NCBI RefSeq assembly: GCF_040546025.1
Contig: NZ_JBEPNA010000001.1
Location: 434,001 to 498,000 of the forward strand
Direction of reading: 5' to 3'
Origin: Marisediminicola sp040546025
Lineage (GTDB): Bacteria > Actinomycetota > Actinomycetes > Actinomycetales > Microbacteriaceae
Length of the DNA stretch: 64,000 nucleotides
Shown here one piece after another: positions 9,301 through 15,214 of the stretch. The stretch's first letter is position 1. Every line of letters begins with the position of its first letter. Below the pieces are notes generated by a model that saw only the letters and a list, made by a program, of their open reading frames with translations, was not told the DNA's origin and did not search any database. The position numbers and the translations under genes are program-made.

Positions 9301-10012
9301 CGCCGTCGCAACCCGCCCGGAGCTCAACGAGTTCCTCCTCGGCGACTCCGAGGAGCCATTCACGGTCACGACGATCGACCAGGCGGTGGCCGAGAGCCGC
9401 GACCGGGTGATCTTCTCGATCGGCTACGGACGCACACCCCACGGACGGATGCTGTCCGACTTCGGCGCCCTCGGGCATCCGGGTGGCGAGCGACTGCTCT
9501 CCGTCGCCATGACCCGCGCCCGGCGCTCGATGGTGATCGTGACCTGCTTCGAGCCATCCGACATCGACGAATCGCGCATGAACTACGGCGCGGTCGCGCT
9601 CGCCGAGATCCTCGCGGACGCGTCCGCACGGCGCCTGGACGAGATCGCGACCCCGAGCACCGATCCGATGCTCGTGGACCTCGCGCGCCGCCTGCGTGTT
9701 CGCGGCCTCCGCGTGGCCGTCGGGCACCGCGGCAAACTCGGACTCGTCGCCTCGCACGGCGGCATGTGCCTCACGATCGAGACCGACTCGCGGCTCATGA
9801 GCGGATCGGGCGGTCAGGCGTCGAGCCTGCGCGAGTCGCTGCGACTGCGCCCCGAGATGCTTCGTCGGCTCGGCTGGCACTACCTGCGCGTGCACTCCTT
9901 CGAGCTCTTCAGCAACCCCGACGCCGTCGCCGACCGCATCGCGACGATGCTCGGCGTGAGCGAGGCGCCGCGCACCGAGCCGATCCGGATCATTGACCGC
10001 CCACTCCAGTAG
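6308..10012 (+). CDS. Large superfamily 1 helicase-like protein with eroded ATPase motifs
   Basis: About 1234 residues with the overall order of DNA2/UPF1-like SF1 helicases, including a Walker A region, central helical insert, Walker B region, a TRSYRAGG motif and a C-terminal SVAMTRARRSMVIV motif VI. Key residues are replaced. Walker A reads PGTGGTQT, with Gly298 where the invariant Lys should be. Walker B reads LVDAGAM, so the catalytic Glu is missing after Asp821. The last ~90 residues (GLRVAVGHRGKLG to LGWHYLRVHSFELF) resemble the small PD-(D/E)xK-like domain that often ends such helicases, also without an obvious D...ExK set. It may be a structural or regulatory relative rather than an active motor. 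The GTG at 6308 was chosen because GGAGA lies just upstream (6298-6302); a GTG at 6227 is open but has poorer signals. A small gene overlaps its 3' end. Confidence 0.75.
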   Translation: MTTPHSLVSGDPSYRLGNVAEPTWTGWRDELSRVGGRSPLLHFVDAPRTRIELSTTHPGGLAQFITGKTTLLSSLIRDDLALRAAKMAAGAIATKGVELATARGIDSVHLGIGIAEWQFASEDFCAPILLRPLAIRRYGRDFEVRLRGVAVLNPELERALKAQFDIELDAAAFAALAESDGSFKPNPVIDRLRGLTSHLEWFNVQPRLVVSSFADVQNRMVRDAAELEHPILDALAGNANARWSVKQGFAPVEPQHQDLRSPETDTLLLDADAEQENVVAQIAAGNSVVVKTLPGTGGTQTIVNAIGSLVAQNKRVLVVSPRRSSLSGIRARLGDIGLGGLAVAPSTLRRDLIKSIGRNEKAKHPQIGEVDEALVRLRRVLLDYRGAIAKDDAVLSISVLDCLSELSRLALLPQPPSTTVRLSRSSVEALASERVEAANAMVHAAQLGEFKYGPGDSPWYGATFVTSEEASGAHALAKRLHQTDLPRLLVRAGELIGATHMRPFANISQLGVYLRLLTEIRDTLDRFLPVVFDRSLSELITATAARRDSPEMSGANRRRLKKLAREYVRPGVHIGDLHDSLVRIQQQRLLWQRFVAEGAPPEIPVGIADVQAAWQRVEQDLASLDRPLKVTVPSEQLVNLPIAELGDRLTALAAESDVLHNLQERVEIRQRLRMLELDGLIADLASRHVPADEVASELELAWWQSALESLLESDRALLGANTSVLDRLEADFRLVDEAHAAGSAQLLGWQLAENWKIGLVDWPDEAAALKMALRRPAITSSILQDVAPHLARAIAPVWLASPYEVDSITDAMSIDAVILVDAGAMSLAESVGSIRRAKQAVAFGDPVTQTPVPFRISIADDFEQAEPPPAEPDLDATHADSALARLGALLPTLSLTRSYRAGGEDLAELVNRRFYAGKIDSLPWAGSFLGHPSLRLDFVPNGHGMPDPDSGAVESVDAEVERVVELVLEHAATRPRESLMVITASAKHVVRVQQAVLTAVATRPELNEFLLGDSEEPFTVTTIDQAVAESRDRVIFSIGYGRTPHGRMLSDFGALGHPGGERLLSVAMTRARRSMVIVTCFEPSDIDESRMNYGAVALAEILADASARRLDEIATPSTDPMLVDLARRLRVRGLRVAVGHRGKLGLVASHGGMCLTIETDSRLMSGSGGQASSLRESLRLRPEMLRRLGWHYLRVHSFELFSNPDAVADRIATMLGVSEAPRTEPIRIIDRPLQ

Positions 10013-10238
10013 CGACGAGCCAGGCTCCGCAGCCGTGTCGGGCGGTGTTTCTGGGGGACCCTCGGCCGGCGGCGACGCGACAGGCGTCGCGCGAGCATCC
10101 GGAACGCGCAGGCGTCGGCGCGTTACGACCGAGGCCGTCCCGGGCAGCGATCCGGCGCCGCAGAGCGAGCCCGCGCGTCACCTCGACAACGAGAACGACG
10201 AGCGGCTGAAGGCCGACAAGCCGCCCCACTGGGGCTGA
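9993..10238 (+). CDS. Small hydrophilic protein of unknown function, 81 residues
   Basis: The TTG start overlaps the end of the helicase-like gene by 20 nt, which suggests translational coupling. The product is Ser/Gly/Ala-rich for 35 residues, then has a basic patch RRRRR and a distinctive charged tail DNENDERLKADKPPHWG. It has no membrane segment, cysteine or recognised fold. The tail looks like a conserved short linear motif; I believe similar short proteins follow such helicases in related genomes, but that is recollection and not something the sequence shows. Its frame has normal high-GC third positions. A partner role for the helicase-like protein is only inferred from the overlap. Confidence 0.55.
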   Translation: MTAHSSSDEPGSAAVSGGVSGGPSAGGDATGVARASGTRRRRRVTTEAVPGSDPAPQSEPARHLDNENDERLKADKPPHWG

Positions 10239-10261
10239 CACCCCACTGGGGGTTGACGAGT

Positions 10262-10426
10262 CCGTCGCCGAGAGTACGTGAATCGGTGCTTCCGTGAGTC
10301 TGGCAAGAGCCACAACCCGTACTCTCGGCGAGACTTGCACGCGGAACAAATGGAAGGGGCGGACATCTGGACGGCTGAAACTCCCCGGGAGGCGCGTGTG
10401 CCGGCGATGGCGCGTTGTGACCGCCA
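10262..10426 (+). repeat. REP-like palindromic repeat, copy 1
   Basis: This and the second copy make up most of the ~400-bp gene-free stretch 10239-10639. The copy holds a perfect 13-bp inverted repeat, CGCCGAGAGTACG at 10266-10278 and its complement at 10318-10330, enclosing 39 nt. It can fold as a long stem and resembles REP/BIME-type intergenic elements. The copy continues through GGCGATGGCGCGTTGTGACC. No credible gene lies in the stretch; open frames across it are by-products of the repeat. Confidence 0.75.
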
Positions 10427-10448
10427 GCGTCGTCGTCGCTGCCGGGCG

Positions 10449-10613
10449 CCGTCGCCGAGAGTACGTGAATCGGTGCTTCCGTGCGTCTCGCAAGAGCCAC
10501 AACCCGTACTCTCGCCGAGAATTGCACTTCGAACACATGGAACGGGCGGACATCAGGACGGCTGAACCTCGCCTGGAGGCGCGTGTGTCGGCGATGGCGC
10601 GTTGTGACCGCCA
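10449..10613 (+). repeat. REP-like palindromic repeat, copy 2
   Basis: Direct repeat of copy 1 at a constant offset of 187 bp with no indels over ~165 bp and only scattered substitutions. The palindrome arms are at 10453-10465 and 10505-10517, with one mismatch (CTCGCCG in place of CTCGGCG). The constant offset indicates tandem duplication of a whole unit, including the non-palindromic part, rather than two independent insertions. Confidence 0.75.
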
Positions 10614-10639
10614 CCGTCGACTGCCGACCGGTTGCCCGC

Positions 10640-11092
10640 CTAGTGGGAGACCTGCTGGCTGTGGTTTCCCTCGGGGGAGGGGCGCCCGGCGAGGAGATCA
10701 CGGATCTCGGTGAGCAGCTCCGCCTCGGTCGGCGGGAGATCGGCGGGAGTCGCCTCCTCCTCGTGCTTCTGCTTGAGGAACGCGGCCTTCTTGAGGTGGT
10801 TGATCGGCAGCACGAGAGCGAAGTAGACGACGGCGGCCACGATCAGGAACTGGATCGCCGCAGCAATGACCGCGCCGAACATGAGCTTCGCCGGCTCTCC
10901 GGAGGTGGTCGGAATGGTGAGCACCAGTGCCGTGCTGAGGCTCTTCGCGTTGAACAGCGCGCCGATCGCCGGATTGAATATGCCGGCGACGAGCGAGTTG
11001 ACGATCGCCGTGAAGGCCGCGCCGATGACCACCGCGACGGCCAGGTCGATGACGTTGCCGCGCAGAATGAATTCCTTGAAACCGTTGATCAT
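10640..11092 (-). CDS. mscL: Large-conductance mechanosensitive channel MscL
   Basis: Opens under membrane tension to release solutes on hypo-osmotic shock. The 150-residue product begins MINGFKEFILRGNVIDLAVAVVIGAAF, the highly conserved N-terminal helix plus TM1 with its pore-lining glycine/alanine pattern. A periplasmic loop and TM2 (FGAVIAAAIQFLIVAAVVYF) follow, then a charged C-terminal bundle (KQKHEEEA, LLTEIRDLLAG). Length is typical for the family. It is followed downstream by the REP-like repeats, and the FmdB-like gene lies immediately upstream on the same strand, with only 8 nt between them. Confidence 0.97.
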   Translation of the reverse strand: MINGFKEFILRGNVIDLAVAVVIGAAFTAIVNSLVAGIFNPAIGALFNAKSLSTALVLTIPTTSGEPAKLMFGAVIAAAIQFLIVAAVVYFALVLPINHLKKAAFLKQKHEEEATPADLPPTEAELLTEIRDLLAGRPSPEGNHSQQVSH

Positions 11093-11100
11093 GAATACCC

Positions 11101-11538
11101 CTACTTCGTGACGGATGCGGTGGGCTTGGCCGACGAGGACGAACCTGAGCCAGACGAGCCAGACGAGCCAGACGAGCCAGACGAGCCAGACGAGCCAGAC
11201 GAGCCAGACGAGCCAGACGAGCCGGAGCTGCCGGAGCTTGACGACCCCGAGCCGCCCGAGCCCGCATCCGACTTACCTGATCCGGAATCCGACTTGCCGG
11301 CGCCGGCATCCGACTTGCTCGACCCCGAGGACTCGGACTTCTTGGCCGCGGAGGTCTGGTCGGCGCGCGAGTCGTTGCGGTAGAAGCCCGAGCCGGTGAA
11401 GCTCACGCCGATCGCGCTGAACACCTTGCGGAGTCGGCCGTGGCAGGCGGGGCACTCGGTCAGCGAGTGATCGGTGAACGCCTGCTGAATGTCGAATGCG
11501 TTCTCGCACTCGGTGCAGCGATAGGAATAGGTGGGCAC
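11101..11538 (-). CDS. FmdB-like zinc-ribbon protein with a low-complexity Ser/Gly tail
   Basis: About 145 residues. The first 45 form the FmdB-type zinc ribbon: PTYSYRCTECENAFD, then a second CPACHG knuckle, giving a CxxC...CxxC metal site. It continues with the IGVSFTGSGFYRNDSR segment typical of actinobacterial members. The last ~85 residues are a Lys/Ser/Gly linker followed by a Ser-Ser-Gly repeat encoded by a 9-bp tandem repeat, then a short SSAKPTASVTK end. The family was named from formamidase clusters and its function is unclear; regulatory or metal roles are proposed. The GTG start at 11538 has GGAGG at 11548-11552 as ribosome binding site. The longer open frame upstream is only a shadow of the next gene. 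Confidence 0.85.
   Translation of the reverse strand: MPTYSYRCTECENAFDIQQAFTDHSLTECPACHGRLRKVFSAIGVSFTGSGFYRNDSRADQTSAAKKSESSGSSKSDAGAGKSDSGSGKSDAGSGGSGSSSSGSSGSSGSSGSSGSSGSSGSSGSSGSSGSGSSSSAKPTASVTK
11147..11227 (-). repeat. 9-bp tandem repeat coding for Ser-Ser-Gly units
   Basis: Eight perfect copies of the plus-strand unit GAGCCAGAC run from 11147 to 11218, followed by an imperfect ninth. On the coding (minus) strand each unit gives Gly/Ser/Ser in the tail of the FmdB-like protein. The unit length is a multiple of three, so copy-number changes by slippage would lengthen or shorten the tail without a frameshift. Confidence 0.9.
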
Positions 11539-11567
11539 GAGGACCTCCGTGTTGATGCCGGTGGGAA

Positions 11568-12146
11568 CTAGAAGGTGACGATCGCGCTCGGTGTGATGAC
11601 ACCGTCCACGCTTTTGTCGTGCACCTCGATGGGCACCGAGTCGACCAGCTCCGTGTCGAATACCACAGCATAGACCGGCGGGCAGCGTTCCATCGATCCG
11701 AGGGTGCGGTCGAAGTATCCTCGGCCCCAGCCCATTCGCATACCGGACCGGTCGACGGCCGCCGCAGGCACGACGATGAGGTCGACGTCGTTGATCGCGA
11801 TCGGCCCGAGCAACTCGCCCACAGGCTCCGGCATGCCGTGCAGCCCCTCGGTCTCCTGCCGCCCGTCGGTCACGGCCCAGTCGAGTAGGCCGTCGTCCCT
11901 GGAGACCGGCACGAGCACGCGGATGCCCCGGCCGATCGCCCACTCCACGAAGGGGCGGGTGTTGGGCTCGTCGTTCGTGGACAGGTAGGCGGCGATCGAC
12001 GTGACGCCAAGGTCGGTGGCGAGCGTGACCAGATGCCTGGTCAGGGCGGCCGTGGTGGTGTCGCGATCCCGGTCGGTCAACTGGCGGCGACGTTCTCGAA
12101 GTTCGACCCTCAGGGCGCGTTTCTGGTGGCCCGCGTCGCCCGTCAT
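11568..12146 (-). CDS. 5-formyltetrahydrofolate cyclo-ligase
   Basis: Converts 5-formyl-THF to 5,10-methenyl-THF with ATP, recovering folate that would otherwise be a dead end. The 192-residue protein has the basic N-terminus (KRALRVELRERRRQL) and the signature RMGWGRGYFDRTL, the ATP/phosphate-binding loop of the family. The C-terminal VHDKSVDGVITPS segment is also typical. The ATG at 12146 was chosen over upstream starts because a -10-like TAAGAT (12154-12159, complement) ends 7 nt before it, fitting a leaderless transcript. It is divergent from galU with 67 bp between the start codons. Confidence 0.95.
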   Translation of the reverse strand: MTGDAGHQKRALRVELRERRRQLTDRDRDTTTAALTRHLVTLATDLGVTSIAAYLSTNDEPNTRPFVEWAIGRGIRVLVPVSRDDGLLDWAVTDGRQETEGLHGMPEPVGELLGPIAINDVDLIVVPAAAVDRSGMRMGWGRGYFDRTLGSMERCPPVYAVVFDTELVDSVPIEVHDKSVDGVITPSAIVTF

Positions 12147-12213
12147 GCTCGCAATCTTAGGGCAGACGGAAGTATTCATTCGCGAGAAACCTTCGAGCGA
12201 CTACCCTTGGGCC
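12147..12213. promoter_or_regulatory. Divergent promoter region, cyclo-ligase / galU
   Basis: Two outward -10-like hexamers lie next to their start codons: TAAGAT (complement of 12154-12159), 7 nt from the cyclo-ligase ATG, and TACCCT (12202-12207), 6 nt from the galU ATG. Neither gene has a convincing Shine-Dalgarno sequence. Both are therefore candidates for leaderless transcription. The -35 regions are weak. Confidence 0.5.
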
Positions 12214-13104
12214 ATGGCATTTGAGATCACCAAGGCAGTTATTCCCGCAGCGGGACTCGGAACGAGGTTCCTTCCCGCAACCAAGGCTATGCCGAAAGAG
12301 ATGCTCCCGGTTGTTGACAAACCGGCCATCCAGTACGTGGTCGAGGAGGCCGTTGGTGCAGGATTGCACGACGTTCTGATGATCACGGGGCGAAACAAGA
12401 ACGCCCTCGAGAACCATTTCGACCGCGTGGGCGAGCTCGAAGCGACCCTCGAACGTAAGGGCGATACGGACCGTCTGCAGAAGGTCAACTTCTCCACAGA
12501 CCTCGCGGACATGCACTATGTGCGCCAGGGCGACCCCAAGGGGCTGGGCCACGCGGTCCTCCGCGCGAAGATGCACGTCGGGCGGGAGTCGTTCGCCGTG
12601 CTTCTCGGCGACGATATCATCGACCCCCGCGACGTGCTGCTGACGCGCATGATCGAGGAGTCGGGAAAGCGCAACGCGAGCGTCGTCGCGCTGCTCGAGG
12701 TCGACCCGTCGCTCGCCCACATGTATGGCGTGGCGACGATCGAGGCGACCGACACCGAGGATGTCGTGCGTATCACCGGACTCGTCGAGAAGCCGGCACC
12801 GGGTACCGCGCCCTCGAACTACGCCATCATCGGGCGCTACGTCCTGCGACCGGAGATCTTCGACATCCTCGAGGAGACTCCTCCCGGCAAGGGCGGCGAG
12901 ATTCAGCTGACCGACGCTCTCGAGACGATGGCGGCGGCACCGGAGACCGGCGGCGTCTACGGCGTCGTCTTCCGCGGGCGCCGTTACGACACGGGAGATC
13001 GGCTCGATTACATCAAAGCGATCGTGCAGCTTGCGGTCGAGCGCGAGGATCTCGGGCCCGACCTCCGTCCGTGGTTGAAGGACTTCGCTGGCAACCTAGA
13101 CTGA
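12214..13104 (+). CDS. galU: UTP-glucose-1-phosphate uridylyltransferase
   Basis: Makes UDP-glucose from UTP and glucose-1-phosphate for glycan and cell-wall precursor synthesis. The N-terminal nucleotide-binding signature AAGLGTRFLPATKAMPKEML is followed by VDKPAIQYVVEEA, and LLGDDII supplies the metal-binding aspartates. The 296-residue length is normal for bacterial GalU. The ATG at 12214 is preceded by a -10-like TACCCT and by no Shine-Dalgarno sequence, so a leaderless start is likely; the frame is open further upstream but without conserved sequence. A GNAT acetyltransferase gene follows after 4 nt. Confidence 0.96.
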   Translation: MAFEITKAVIPAAGLGTRFLPATKAMPKEMLPVVDKPAIQYVVEEAVGAGLHDVLMITGRNKNALENHFDRVGELEATLERKGDTDRLQKVNFSTDLADMHYVRQGDPKGLGHAVLRAKMHVGRESFAVLLGDDIIDPRDVLLTRMIEESGKRNASVVALLEVDPSLAHMYGVATIEATDTEDVVRITGLVEKPAPGTAPSNYAIIGRYVLRPEIFDILEETPPGKGGEIQLTDALETMAAAPETGGVYGVVFRGRRYDTGDRLDYIKAIVQLAVEREDLGPDLRPWLKDFAGNLD

Positions 13105-13108
13105 CGAA

Positions 13109-13771
13109 ATGGCGACGCCGATTCCCACATTGCGTGAAGGTGCGGTGACGATCCGACCAATCCGTCTTCGTGACGCGCGCGCGCTCGAACGCGAGCTGCT
13201 CGACAACCGTGGCTGGTTGCGCAAATGGGAAGCGACCAACCCGCACGGCCCGATGAGCTTCGACACGCGGGCCAGCATCCGCAGCCTGCAAGCAAACGCG
13301 CGCGCCGGTCTGGGGCTCCCGTTTGCGATCGAATATGACGGCGAGTTCGCGGGCCAGCTGAACGTATCGTCGATCACCTACGGCTCGCTCGGGTCGGCGA
13401 CGATCGGATACTGGGTGTCGGAGCGGTTTGCAGGCAAGGGTGTCACCCCCACCGCGGTGGCGCTCGCGACGGACTTCTGCTTCTTCAGTGCGGGCCTGCA
13501 CCGCATGGAGATCTGCATCCGGCCGGAGAATGTTCCCTCGTTGCGGGTAGTCGAGAAGCTCGGCTTCCGTTACGAGGGCCTCCGCCGTCGTTACATCCAC
13601 ATCAACGGCGACTGGCGCGACCACTTCTGCTTCGCGCTCGTCGTCGAGGAGCTCCCGACGGGCGTGCTCAGGCGCTGGATGGATGGCCGCGTTCCCGCGG
13701 CGAACGCCGTGATTCCGGAGAGCGACCGCGGCGCGGCGGGGGTTCCGCTGCGGCTCGGCGCGTCGGGCTGA
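13109..13771 (+). CDS. GNAT family N-acetyltransferase (RimJ/RimL-like)
   Basis: A 220-residue acetyltransferase of the ribosomal-protein/alanine N-acetyltransferase type. The order is an N-terminal beta strand (TIRPIRLRDARALE), the IGYWVSERFAGKGVTPTAVAL acetyl-CoA-binding segment (motif A, with the Q/RxxGxG/A loop read as RFAGKG), and the RPENVPSLRVVEKLGFRYEG motif B typical of RimJ/RimL. Its acceptor is unknown and could be a protein N-terminus or a small molecule. It starts 4 nt after galU, yet a -10-like TAGACT at 13097-13102 ends 6 nt before its ATG, so it may have its own leaderless promoter inside the end of galU. Confidence 0.9.
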   Translation: MATPIPTLREGAVTIRPIRLRDARALERELLDNRGWLRKWEATNPHGPMSFDTRASIRSLQANARAGLGLPFAIEYDGEFAGQLNVSSITYGSLGSATIGYWVSERFAGKGVTPTAVALATDFCFFSAGLHRMEICIRPENVPSLRVVEKLGFRYEGLRRRYIHINGDWRDHFCFALVVEELPTGVLRRWMDGRVPAANAVIPESDRGAAGVPLRLGASG

Positions 13772-13823
13772 CACACCTTCACGAATCGGGCAGTATTTCG
13801 CTCCCGGCACCTACCGTGTAGTC

Positions 13824-14744
13824 ATGGGACTCGAGGGTATTGGATCAAGCGTCGTCATTGCCCTCGCCGCGGTGCTCTGGCTCGTCTACCTGATCCCGAC
13901 CTGGTTTCGTCGGCGCGAGTACCTCTCCACCGAACGCAACGCCGTGCGGCTGCAGCAGACCCTGCGGATTCTGGCCGAGACGGCCGAGCTGCCAGAGCCG
14001 GTGCGCGTGGAAGCGACCGCCCGCAGCGTCGCTGCCCAGCAGAAGCTGCTCCGCCAGGAGTTCGAGCGGGCCCGAGCGGTCGAACGTGCCCGCGAGACGG
14101 CGATGAGCCGCGCCGCGGCGCAGACACTCGCAACCCTCAAGCCGGCGATCGCGTCGACGCTTGTGGCGACGTCGCCCGCCGCGAGGCGCCTGCAACGCTC
14201 CCGCGCCGCGACGACGGTGCTGCTCGCCCTGTCGCTCGCGACCGTTGGCCTCGGATTCGCACCGATCGCCGCCGGCGTCTCGACGATCCTCGTCGCCAGC
14301 GGGTCGCTCGCCGCCACGGCATCCGGCCTGCTGCTGCGCACGATGGCCGCGGTCGCTCGCGACCGGCACCGCCTCGCCTTCGAGCTGCGTGACCGCCCGG
14401 CGCCGCGCCGCCTGGTCGACTTCTCGCTCGAGCAGCAGCAGTCGACCCCCGCAAGCGCGCCGGCCTGGACGCCCGTCCCGGTGCCCAAGCCGCTTTATCT
14501 GTCGAAGCCGCCGGCGCAGCCCGTCGTTTCGGATGCTGCGATCGCGCAGACCCGCGCCCGGCTGCTCGCCGAGGCGGAGCAGACCGAGCGTGCCGCGCGC
14601 GCGGCCGAGCGGAGCGAGAAGGTCATCCCGATCGTCCGTCCCGCCGCCGCCGACAGCAGGTTCGCGAGAATGGGCATCGTCGACGAGACCGCGAGCACCA
14701 TCACCAACCTCGACGAGGCTCTGCGCCGCCGTCGCGCCGTCTGA
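13824..14744 (+). CDS. Membrane protein of unknown function with two hydrophobic segments
   Basis: About 306 residues. An N-terminal membrane segment (GIGSSVVIALAAVLWLVYLI) is followed by a basic PTWFRRREYL stop-transfer, a charged ~90-residue helical region, a second hydrophobic hairpin at ~125-175, and a long Pro/Ala-rich cytosolic tail. I do not recognise a domain; similar proteins in related genomes are usually called large exoprotein or hypothetical. The ATG is preceded by a -10-like TACCGT at 13812-13817 with a 6-nt gap and no Shine-Dalgarno. It sits between the GNAT gene and tRNA-Ala. Confidence 0.75.
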   Translation: MGLEGIGSSVVIALAAVLWLVYLIPTWFRRREYLSTERNAVRLQQTLRILAETAELPEPVRVEATARSVAAQQKLLRQEFERARAVERARETAMSRAAAQTLATLKPAIASTLVATSPAARRLQRSRAATTVLLALSLATVGLGFAPIAAGVSTILVASGSLAATASGLLLRTMAAVARDRHRLAFELRDRPAPRRLVDFSLEQQQSTPASAPAWTPVPVPKPLYLSKPPAQPVVSDAAIAQTRARLLAEAEQTERAARAAERSEKVIPIVRPAAADSRFARMGIVDETASTITNLDEALRRRRAV

Positions 14745-14815
14745 GCTCGACCGGCTCGCCACGGCGCCGGGGCGCGCATCGGCGCCTCGGAATCCTGATA
14801 TCGTAAAGGCACTGC

Positions 14816-14888
14816 GGGCCCTTGGCGCAGTTGGTAGCGCGCCTCGTTCGCATCGAGGAGGTCAGGAGTTCGAATCTCCTAGGGTCCA
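14816..14888 (+). tRNA. tRNA-Ala (anticodon CGC)
   Basis: A complete cloverleaf can be folded: acceptor arm GGGCCCT with AGGGTCC, D arm GCGC/GCGC, anticodon stem CCTCG/CGAGG around the loop TTCGCAT (anticodon CGC, codon GCG), and T arm AGGAG/CTCCT around TTCGAAT. The acceptor stem contains the G3:U70 pair that defines alanine identity, and the discriminator is A. The 3' CCA is not encoded. The SNF2/SWIM pair begins ~330 bp downstream. Confidence 0.96.
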
Positions 14889-14900
14889 CCCAAAGTGAGA

Positions 14901-14945
14901 AGTCCGAACTTTGCTCCGTTTGAATGCGGGGCAAAGTCTCGGACT
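14901..14945. terminator. Hairpin after tRNA-Ala, likely transcription terminator
   Basis: The arms AGTCCGAACTTTGC and GCAAAGTCTCGGACT pair over ~14 bp with one bulged base around a ~16-nt loop. It lies 12 nt after the tRNA and is followed by CTTGTT rather than a clear T run. It most likely ends tRNA transcription. No real gene occupies the rest of 14946-15214; a minus-strand frame there (around ARTELRDEAQHPRLLNDALRA) has coding-like amino-acid usage and may be a gene remnant, but I cannot name it. Confidence 0.6.
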
Positions 14946-15214
14946 CTTGTTCCGCGGTGTTGTTGTTCGAGGCGGCCCTCAGCGCGTCGTTGAGCAAGCG
15001 CGGATGCTGCGCTTCGTCTCGGAGTTCGGTCCGGGCGAGTAGCGCGTAGGCCAGATCGGACTCCCGAACAAGCGATCGTGATCTAGGCCAACTGCCTACC
15101 CTCTGCCCGATCCACTATCGATTCGATTCCGAGAAAGAATCGGACTAGTTACGTTCCCGACTCGCGAACCCCGCACCTCGACTAGCCTGAAAGCCTCCCC
15201 CGTCATGAGAGGCG

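Noticed and set aside
7109..9895. Very long minus-strand open frame (about 928 codons) opposite the helicase-like gene
   Set aside because: Its product is rich in Arg/Gly/Asp/His without any motif, and the plus strand has coherent helicase motifs. It is a high-GC antisense shadow.
10278..10565. Possible small genes across the palindromic repeats
   Set aside because: The frames depend on the repeat sequence itself, have no ribosome binding site and repeat the same residues twice.
11147..11227. CRISPR-like array
   Set aside because: The 9-bp units are contiguous without spacers and encode Ser-Ser-Gly in frame.
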